NCBI GenBank assembly: GCA_019233165.1 | Contig: JAFAMS010000031.1 | Location: forward strand, 1 to 5,716 | Direction of reading: 5' to 3' | From: Vulcanimicrobiota bacterium | Lineage (GTDB): Bacteria; Vulcanimicrobiota; Vulcanimicrobiia; Vulcanimicrobiales; Vulcanimicrobiaceae | DNA: 5,716 nt | In this document: in pieces, positions 1 to 4,684 of the stretch | Layout: every line of letters starts with the position of its first letter | Position numbering within the stretch: the stretch's first letter is position 1 | Made by a program: the position numbers and the translations under genes | Notes under the pieces: model-generated | Databases searched by the model: none | What the model was told of the DNA's origin: nothing | The model's input: only the letters and a program-made list of their open reading frames with translations

Positions 1-365
1 CTCTTCCCGCAACCGTGCAGATACATCCGCGCCGCCGGAAAACCGCCGCGCTCCGCCGTGACGATCTCTCCGAGCGAACAAACGTCGAGTTCGACGTCGT
101 CGTCCGCATGGGCCGCGAGCCGGCGCGCGAGCGCGACGACGAAGAACGCTTTCGCGGCGTACGCAACCGCAATGCGGTGAGGCCTTGCCGCAGCGACGAA
201 TTCCGCCAAGTTGCGTTCGAAGACGCTCGCGTCGAAGACGACGAGCGGCGTGCCGTACGCTCCGGCGAGCTCGCGCGCGTCGACGCCGCCGATGCTCAGC
301 TCTCCGTCGGCGTTTCGAGCGTGTCCGGGCGCGACGAGGACGCGCGGATCGGCCGACGCGATCAT
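1..365 (-). CDS. lysA: Diaminopimelate decarboxylase, N-terminal part (cut by window edge)
   Basis: Diaminopimelate decarboxylase is a cytoplasmic PLP enzyme of alanine-racemase fold that turns meso-diaminopimelate into L-lysine, the last step of lysine synthesis. My translation of the reverse strand gives 121 residues before the edge. It shows a family-typical start (IGGVDARELAGAYGTPLVVFD, residues 25-45, here split only by the usual loop), YAAKA at 69-73 with K72 as the expected PLP-binding lysine, LDVCSLGEI at 93-101, and HGCGK at 117-121, where most family members have HGNNK. The ATG at 365-363 shares ATGA with the nadD stop, so translation is probably coupled to nadD. No Shine-Dalgarno sequence is visible before it. 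The C-terminal substrate and dimer residues lie outside the window. Other type-III PLP decarboxylases, such as those acting on ornithine or carboxynorspermidine, are less likely given the GTPL and YAAKA contexts. Confidence 0.88.
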   Translation of the reverse strand, partial: MIASADPRVLVAPGHARNADGELSIGGVDARELAGAYGTPLVVFDASVFERNLAEFVAAARPHRIAVAYAAKAFFVVALARRLAAHADDDVELDVCSLGEIVTAERGGFPAARMYLHGCGK

Positions 366-979
366 CCGCCGACGTGCGCCGGGGAACGGTAGAGCTCGTG
401 CTCGACGATGTAGCGCCAAACCGGCTCTGGGACGAGATAGCGGACGCTCTGCGCGCTCTCGATTCGCTCGCGCACGAGCGTGGCGGATTCGCCGACGCGC
501 GGCAGATCGATCGAGCGCACCTTCGCACGTTGCTCTTCGCTCAAATCGCCGAGCGCGTAATCGAGATCGGCGTTGGAGATCTCGTTGCGCGGCGCGACCA
601 AGAACGCGGAGATCCCCTCGAGCACCTCATCCAGCCGGTTCCAGCGCGAGCGGACGAGCGAATCGCCGCCGACGATGAAATAGAGCTCGTCGCTCGGATA
701 GCGCGCGCGAATCCGCGGAATCAAATCGGCGGTATAGCCGGTCGCGTCTTCGCCGGCATCGCTGAGATCGAGCGCAAACGCGGGATTCGAAGCGATCGCA
801 AGACGGATCATCGCGGCTCGGTCCTCGACCGAAGCGCGCGGCGCAGAGCGATAATGACCGCCGCTCGTAGGCAAAAAGAGAATTCGCTCGAGCCCTTCGC
901 TCGTGCGCAGCGCCTCCGCAATGAAAAGATGCGCGTTATGCACCGGATCGAAAGAGCCGCCAAACAAGCCGAGTTTCAC
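362..979 (-). CDS. nadD: Nicotinate-nucleotide adenylyltransferase
   Basis: NadD joins nicotinate mononucleotide and ATP into deamido-NAD and pyrophosphate, in the cytoplasm, on the way to NAD. The protein is 205 residues, within the usual 190-220. The nucleotidyltransferase core starts at once: GLFGGSFDPVHNAH at residues 4-17. H14 and H17 make up the HxGH ATP-binding signature, here HNAH with Ala in place of Gly. TADLI (83-87) and VGGDSL (103-108) follow, and GESATLVRERI (163-173) stands for the C-terminal ISSTxIR phosphate-binding motif. The start is GTG at 979-977, which overlaps the obgE stop as GTGA. The frame stays open further upstream, but that part is only the obgE gene read out of frame and has no NadD similarity. 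No Shine-Dalgarno sequence is seen, which suggests coupling to obgE. The stop overlaps the lysA start. Proximity of obgE and nadD is common in bacteria; lysA as the next gene is less so. Confidence 0.95.
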   Translation of the reverse strand: MKLGLFGGSFDPVHNAHLFIAEALRTSEGLERILFLPTSGGHYRSAPRASVEDRAAMIRLAIASNPAFALDLSDAGEDATGYTADLIPRIRARYPSDELYFIVGGDSLVRSRWNRLDEVLEGISAFLVAPRNEISNADLDYALGDLSEEQRAKVRSIDLPRVGESATLVRERIESAQSVRYLVPEPVWRYIVEHELYRSPAHVGG

Positions 980-2241
980 GAGTAGAAGAACTCGGTGTCG
1001 CCGATGCGGACGGTGTCGCCTTCGTGGATCCCGAGCTCGCGAAGGCGGCGCTCGACGCCCAGCTTTGCGAGCACGCGTTCGAAGCGCCCGAGCGCTTCGT
1101 CGTTGTCGAAATCGGTCATCTGCGCCAAACGTTCGACACGTTCGCCGCTTACGACGTAAACGCCGTCCTCGACCGCGACGCGGAACGGCTCCTTGGGTGC
1201 CAGGACGATTCGCGGCGGCTCGGCTTCGAGCCGCACCGGTTCGGGCGCGCGCCGGATCTGCTCGTACGCCGCATACACCAGCTCGCGCACGCCCTCGCCC
1301 GTGACGGCGCTGATCCCGCGCAGCCCGGGAAGCTCTTGCGCAAGCGCCTCGAAGTGCGCGCGCGCCTCCGGGAGGTCGAGCTTCGAGATGCAGTAGATGA
1401 ACGGCCGCTCGAGCAATGCCGGATTCCACGCGCGCAGCTCCGCCTCGACCGTTTCCCGATCGCGCAAGATTTGTTCGGGCTGGTGGCTGCCGTCGAGCAG
1501 GTGAATGAGGACGCGCGTACGTTCGACGTGTCGCAAGAAACGGTCGCCGAGACCCGCGCCGCGATGCGCGCCTTCGATCAACCCGGGGACGTCGACCATG
1601 ACGAACGAGCTGAACTCGTCGACGCGGACGACGCCGAGCTGCGGTTCGAGCGTCGTGAACGGGTAGTCGGCGATCTTCGGCCGTGCCGCCGAGACGACGG
1701 AGAGCAAGGTCGACTTTCCCGCGTTCGGGAGTCCGACGATTCCGCAGTCGGCGAGAAGCTTGAGCTCGAGCCGCAACTCTGCGCTCTCGCCGGGTTCGCC
1801 TTTCTCGGCGTAGCGCGGCGCTTGTCGCGTGCTCGTCGCAAAGTGCTGGTTGCCGAGCCCACCCCGCCCGCCGCGAGCGATCGCGAGGCGCTCGCCCGCC
1901 GAAGAGAGGTCGGCGATCCGGCGTGCCCGCGGCGGTTCGCCTTCATTCTTATAGACGATCGTGCCGACGGGAACCGGGATCACCAAATCGGGGCCACTCT
2001 TCCCCGACTTGTTCGAGGTCGAGCCCGGTCGTCCCGATTCCGCGTCGAAATGCTTCTTGTAGCGAAACTCGACGAGCGTCGAAAGCCCGGCGGTTGCTTC
2101 GAGGACGACGTCGCCGCCCTTCCCTCCGTCGCCGCCGGCGGGGCCGCCTTTGGGCACGTACTTCTCACGACGCCACGCAACAACACCATCGCCGCCCTTT
2201 CCGGCGGCGACGGTGATCTGCGCTTCGTCGATGAATTGCGT
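976..2241 (-). CDS. obgE: Obg-family GTPase, apparently starting at ACG
   Basis: ObgE (CgtA) is an essential GTPase that binds the large ribosomal subunit during late assembly and links it to stress signalling. The 421 residues fall into three parts. A glycine-rich Obg fold (about 1-159) opens QFIDEAQITVAAGKGGDG and continues through REKYVPKGGPAGGDGGKGG. The GTPase domain has G1 GLPNAGKS at 170-177, G2 YPFTT from 193, G3 DVPGL at 217-221, G4 SKLD at 286-289 in place of NKxD, and G5 ISAVTGEG at 310-317. The C-terminal OCT domain (about 353-421) ends GDTVRIGDTEFFYS. The conserved N-terminus begins directly after the rpmA stop TAA and in the same frame, so the first possible codon is ACG at 2241-2239. 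The first standard start downstream, GTG at 2157-2155, would remove 28 conserved residues. The stop overlaps nadD. Identity is certain; only the start is in doubt. Confidence 0.95.
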   Translation of the reverse strand, partial: TQFIDEAQITVAAGKGGDGVVAWRREKYVPKGGPAGGDGGKGGDVVLEATAGLSTLVEFRYKKHFDAESGRPGSTSNKSGKSGPDLVIPVPVGTIVYKNEGEPPRARRIADLSSAGERLAIARGGRGGLGNQHFATSTRQAPRYAEKGEPGESAELRLELKLLADCGIVGLPNAGKSTLLSVVSAARPKIADYPFTTLEPQLGVVRVDEFSSFVMVDVPGLIEGAHRGAGLGDRFLRHVERTRVLIHLLDGSHQPEQILRDRETVEAELRAWNPALLERPFIYCISKLDLPEARAHFEALAQELPGLRGISAVTGEGVRELVYAAYEQIRRAPEPVRLEAEPPRIVLAPKEPFRVAVEDGVYVVSGERVERLAQMTDFDNDEALGRFERVLAKLGVERRLRELGIHEGDTVRIGDTEFFYS

Positions 2242-2517
2242 TTAGGCGCTTACCACGTTCACGTGCGTGCGGTTTCGCGCACTCGTGAACTCGACGCGCC
2301 CCTCGATCAGCGCGAAGAGCGTGTGATCCTTCCCCATGCCGACGCCGCGGCCGGGATGAAACTTCGTGCCGCGCTGGCGGACGATGATGCTCCCCGGGGT
2401 GGCGCGCTGGCCGCCGAAAAGCTTGACGCCGAGCCGCTGAGCGTTTGAGTCGCGGCCGTTACGGGTCGAGCCGGCGCCCTTCTTGGACGCGAAGAGCTGG
2501 AGGTCGAATACGAACAT
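2242..2517 (-). CDS. rpmA: 50S ribosomal protein L27 with Prp-type N-terminal extension
   Basis: L27 is a large-subunit ribosomal protein whose N-terminal tail reaches toward the peptidyl transferase centre. The protein has 91 residues and the standard core: [15 protein letters not shown] (10-24), [12 protein letters not shown] (26-37), [15 protein letters not shown] (42-56), [12 protein letters not shown] (59-70). The nine residues before A10, MFVFDLQLF, match the extension that Firmicutes L27 carries and that the cysteine protease Prp removes between F9 and A10, exposing the functional ASKKG tail. The ATG at 2517-2515 was chosen because it gives exactly this extension. The frame stays open to a TTG at 2556, but that codon falls in the putative -35 box. 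No Shine-Dalgarno sequence precedes the ATG. obgE follows with no gap and in the same frame. The usual partners rplU and prp are not upstream; a regulator gene is. Confidence 0.97.
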   Translation of the reverse strand: MFVFDLQLFASKKGAGSTRNGRDSNAQRLGVKLFGGQRATPGSIIVRQRGTKFHPGRGVGMGKDHTLFALIEGRVEFTSARNRTHVNVVSA

Positions 2518-2526
2518 AGCCGACCG

Positions 2527-2556
2527 AGTATACCAGGGGCCCGCGGAGGGCGGCAA
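2527..2556 (-). promoter_or_regulatory. Putative sigma-70-type promoter for rpmA-obgE-nadD-lysA
   Basis: Read on the minus strand, TTGCCG (2556-2551, 4 of 6 to TTGACA), an 18-nt spacer and TATACT (2532-2527, 5 of 6 to TATAAT) form a plausible housekeeping promoter. The spacer ends in TGG, giving the extended -10 element TGGTATACT. A transcript starting about 7 nt downstream would begin near 2520, about three bases before the rpmA ATG at 2517. That would make rpmA nearly leaderless, which agrees with the absence of a Shine-Dalgarno sequence. The call is by eye. The extended -10 in an otherwise very GC-rich gap is the main support. Confidence 0.6.
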
Positions 2557-2564
2557 CCCCGCGG
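2541..2564 (-). other. GC-rich hairpin between the regulator gene and rpmA
   Basis: The minus-strand RNA could form an 8-bp stem, CCGCGGGG with CUCCGCGG including one G-U pair, around an 8-nt loop. It lies 26 nt past the regulator stop. No U-run follows, so it is a poor intrinsic terminator. It could slow or end transcription from the regulator gene, or be chance in GC-rich DNA. It overlaps the putative -35 box, which falls in the loop. Confidence 0.3.
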
Positions 2565-2589
2565 CCGGCGGTCGGCTTGGCGGGCGAAC

Positions 2590-3690
2590 CTAGACGCGAG
2601 CGTACGGTTGGGTCGAGTCGCGGACGACGAGCGAAACCGGTAGGAGGATGACGCGTGGTTCGGCACCCTGGCACGCTTCGAAGGCGAGGTCGGCGGCGCG
2701 CCGCCCGAGCTCGTAGTAGGAAACGCGCAACGTCGTCAGCGGCGGGTTCAAGTGCGCCGCGAAATCCTGATCATCGAATCCGACGACCGCGAGATCGTAC
2801 GGGATCCGCAAGCGGCGCTTGTGCGCGGCGTCGTACACGCCGAGTGCGAGATTGTCGGAACACGCGAAGATCGCGCTCGGCGGTTGCGCGCGGTCGAGGA
2901 GCGCGGCCGCACATAACTCTCCGGCGCGTTGCACCGGGCGTTCGGCGGTGACGATCAATCGCTCGTCGACCGGGATGCGCGCCTTTTCGTACGCACGCCG
3001 ATAGCCTGCGATCTTCGCTTCGTAGATCGCGCGCGAGACCGTGGTGACGATCAATCCGATCCGCGCGTGTCCGCGGGCGAGCAGATGCGACGTTGCGGCT
3101 TCGCTTCCGGCGACGTCGTCGGTGCTCACGGCGCTTCCCCCGGCTGGTGCCGGACGTTTGAGCGCGACGAAGGGGATCTCGCGTTCGCGCAGGGACGCGA
3201 CGAGCGCGTCGTCGGCGTCGCCGGCGGTCCGCAAGAGCACGGCGTCGATGCGCTGCGTTTCGAGGAGTTTGCGCAGCGCCGCCGGCGCCTGCGCGGCTTC
3301 GTCGACCGGAACGACCGAGAGCGTCGCATCCCGAACGTAAACAGACGACGCGATCCCGCCCGCAAGCTGCCCGAAGATCTCGCTCGACGGACGCCACCAT
3401 TCCGGCGCAAAACCGACCGAGACGAGCGCGACGTGCGCGTGCCTCGGCCGTGAACGTTCGGCGACGAAGATTCCGCGCCCCGGACGTTGGCGGACGAGGC
3501 CGTCTTTCATCAGCTCCAGGACGGCGCGCCGTGCGGTGATCGAGCTGACCGCGTAGCGTTCGCAGAGTTGCGGGAGCGACGGGATTTGGGCGCCAGCTCG
3601 CAGGCTTCCGTCGCCGATCGCGGCCGCGAGCTCGCGGCGAATCCGCTCGTAGCGCGGCTCCGGCGAAGGTGCGACCCTGTATGCAGCCAT
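2590..3690 (-). CDS. GntR-type DNA-binding domain fused to LacI-type sensor domain (transcriptional regulator)
   Basis: This 366-residue cytoplasmic regulator has the layout of Bacillus AraR. A GntR winged helix-turn-helix (about 13-77; PSLPQLCERYAVSSITARRAVLE then GRGIFV) precedes a LacI/periplasmic-binding-like ligand domain (about 86-360). In the latter, DDVAGSEAATSHLLARGHARIGLI, split here as the usual GHxxIg signature, and IFACSDNLALGVYDAA, VVGFDDQDFAAHLNPPLTT are typical of LacI-family sensor cores. Such proteins normally bind a sugar or similar small molecule and repress a nearby operon; the ligand here cannot be read from sequence. The ATG at 3690 has a good Shine-Dalgarno sequence, AGGAAGG, 6 nt upstream. 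It is divergent from the dehydrogenase gene at 3792, with a candidate operator dyad between them, so autoregulation and control of the divergent genes are likely. It points the same way as rpmA, but the promoter and hairpin between them suggest separate control. Confidence 0.9.
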   Translation of the reverse strand: MAAYRVAPSPEPRYERIRRELAAAIGDGSLRAGAQIPSLPQLCERYAVSSITARRAVLELMKDGLVRQRPGRGIFVAERSRPRHAHVALVSVGFAPEWWRPSSEIFGQLAGGIASSVYVRDATLSVVPVDEAAQAPAALRKLLETQRIDAVLLRTAGDADDALVASLREREIPFVALKRPAPAGGSAVSTDDVAGSEAATSHLLARGHARIGLIVTTVSRAIYEAKIAGYRRAYEKARIPVDERLIVTAERPVQRAGELCAAALLDRAQPPSAIFACSDNLALGVYDAAHKRRLRIPYDLAVVGFDDQDFAAHLNPPLTTLRVSYYELGRRAADLAFEACQGAEPRVILLPVSLVVRDSTQPYARV

Positions 3691-3696
3691 GAGGTC

Positions 3697-3703
3697 CCTT
3701 CCT
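3697..3703 (-). promoter_or_regulatory. Shine-Dalgarno sequence of the regulator gene
   Basis: The minus strand reads AGGAAGG here, within GAGGAAGGG, ending 6 nt before the ATG at 3690. This is one of only two convincing ribosome-binding sites in the window and supports the chosen start. Confidence 0.7.
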
Positions 3704-3730
3704 CATAACACGGCGACCGCAAGGCGCCTA

Positions 3731-3752
3731 GAGGGAATTTGCATTCACCCTC
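3731..3752. promoter_or_regulatory. Candidate operator dyad in the divergent intergenic region
   Basis: A 22-nt symmetric element has outer arms GAGGG (3731-3735) and CCCTC (3748-3752), each 4 nt from a central palindrome TGCA (3740-3743). The length and symmetry fit a site for a dimeric GntR/LacI-type repressor. Its centre is about 50 nt from both the regulator ATG at 3690 and the dehydrogenase GTG at 3792, so one bound dimer could control both directions. It is also the most AT-rich patch in this stretch. No clear -35/-10 pair was found for either gene, so its position relative to a promoter is unknown. Confidence 0.4.
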
Positions 3753-3767
3753 CGCGAGTACCGCGAG
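3752..3767. repeat. Tandem 7-mer in the divergent intergenic region
   Basis: CCGCGAG occurs at 3752-3758 and again at 3761-3767, separated by TA. It could be a second protein-binding site next to the dyad. Short CG-rich repeats are also expected by chance in DNA of this composition. Confidence 0.25.
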
Positions 3768-3779
3768 AGCGTTTCCAGC

Positions 3780-3784
3780 GAGGA
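3780..3784 (+). promoter_or_regulatory. Shine-Dalgarno sequence of the dehydrogenase gene
   Basis: GAGGA lies 7 nt before the GTG at 3792 and supports that codon as the start. Confidence 0.6.
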
Positions 3785-3791
3785 CGGACGA

Positions 3792-4673
3792 GTGGCAAAG
3801 ATCGCGATGATCGGCGCAGGGATGATGGCGAGTGGGATGGTCGAGCGCTGGTGCTCGGCCGGAGAACAGGTGCACGTTTGGAATCGGACGTCCGAAAAGG
3901 CGCGCGCGCTCGAGAAATTCGGCGCGAAGGCGTTCGACGATCCGGCGGCGGCGGTGCAAGGCGTCGAGAGCATTCACATCATGCTCTCGGACGATGCGTC
4001 GGTCGATCGCCTCTTCGACCGAATTCTCGAGCGTATTGCGAAGGGGACGTTGACGATCGACCATACCACGGTCTCGCCGCAGGGAACCCTCGCGCGTTTC
4101 GAGCGCACCGAGCGCGCGGGGATCGAGTTCCTGCACGCGCCGGTGTTCATGTCGCCCCAGGCGACGCGCGACGGAGGCGGCGTGATGCTCGCTTCCGGGC
4201 CGCGAGCGCGCTTCGAACGCGCGCAGCCCGAGCTCAAGCGAATGACCGGCGATTTGTGGTATCTCGGCGAGCGTCCGGACAAAGCCGCGGCGTTCAAGCT
4301 CTTCGGCAACGAACTGATCGTGTTCATCGTCGCCGGGCTCGCGGACGTCTACATGCTCGCAAAAGGCCTCGGCATCGAGCCGGCCGAGGCGCACGAGCTC
4401 TTTTCGCACTTCAAGCCGTCGGTGACCGTCGACATCCGCGGCAAGAAGATGGCCGCCGGCGATTTCGGCTCGGCGTTCGATCTGGCCATGGCGCGCAAGG
4501 ACGTTCGCTTGATGCTCGAAGCCGCCGCGGCGAACGGGGTCGAGATGGCGGTGCTCCCCGAGATCGCGCGCCGGATGGATGCGATGATCGAGCGAGGTTA
4601 CGGCGCCAAAGACGTCGGCGTCCTCGCCGCCGACGCCCTCGGGGAAAGCAGGGTCCCCGCGGGGCACGGCTAA
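3792..4673 (+). CDS. NAD(P)-dependent beta-hydroxyacid dehydrogenase (3-hydroxyisobutyrate dehydrogenase superfamily)
   Basis: This 293-residue protein has the full length and layout of the beta-hydroxyacid dehydrogenase superfamily, cytoplasmic enzymes that oxidise or reduce 3-hydroxy acids or related carbonyl compounds. The Rossmann domain opens with IAMIGAGMMASGM (G8, G10), then VWNRT at 29-33. The NRT at the end of strand two usually goes with NADP(H). TVSP (93-96) is in place. The catalytic lysine is K169 in FKLFGNEL, with N173 four residues on, and the C-terminal KD pair (236-237) sits in FDLAMARKDVRLM. The substrate-binding segment departs from the common DAPVSGG: it reads HAPVFMS (115-121). 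The substrate therefore cannot be named, and glyoxylate/succinate-semialdehyde reductases and imine-reductase relatives remain possible. GTG is the start, backed by GAGGA upstream. It is divergent from the regulator and 11 nt ahead of the fabF-like gene. Confidence 0.85.
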   Translation: MAKIAMIGAGMMASGMVERWCSAGEQVHVWNRTSEKARALEKFGAKAFDDPAAAVQGVESIHIMLSDDASVDRLFDRILERIAKGTLTIDHTTVSPQGTLARFERTERAGIEFLHAPVFMSPQATRDGGGVMLASGPRARFERAQPELKRMTGDLWYLGERPDKAAAFKLFGNELIVFIVAGLADVYMLAKGLGIEPAEAHELFSHFKPSVTVDIRGKKMAAGDFGSAFDLAMARKDVRLMLEAAAANGVEMAVLPEIARRMDAMIERGYGAKDVGVLAADALGESRVPAGHG

Positions 4674-4684
4674 CCGTCGGGCGC

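Noticed and set aside
185..985. Open plus-strand frame opposite nadD and lysA
   Set aside because: It is antisense to nadD and lysA, Arg-rich, with no recognisable motif.
980..1429. Upstream extension of the nadD frame
   Set aside because: The extra 150 codons are obgE read in another frame; NadD similarity begins exactly at the GTG at 979.
2236..2244. Known viral-type stop-codon readthrough context at the rpmA TAA
   Set aside because: The strong motif has CAR-YYA directly after the stop; here ACG comes first. Readthrough therefore stays only one of several possibilities.
1024..2448. Open plus-strand frame of 474 codons opposite obgE and rpmA
   Set aside because: It lies fully antisense to two unmistakable conserved genes, and its composition (rich in Arg, Asp, Glu, Ala) is what the reverse of high-GC codons gives. 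No family motif was seen.
2518..2556. Longer rpmA start, adding 13 residues from a TTG
   Set aside because: The added residues ([13 protein letters not shown]) are not L27-like, the TTG falls on the putative -35 box, and the shorter form gives the exact Prp-type N-terminus.
4655..4664. Perfect 10-nt palindrome CCCCGCGGGG near the end of the dehydrogenase gene
   Set aside because: It lies within coding sequence, has no loop or U-run and is easily met by chance in such GC-rich DNA; it does not support a terminator.
3510..4667. Open minus-strand frame of 385 codons opposite the dehydrogenase and running into the regulator
   Set aside because: It crosses the intergenic region and overlaps two recognisable genes out of frame or in antisense. 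The translation is low-complexity Arg/His/Glu-rich and shows no domain.
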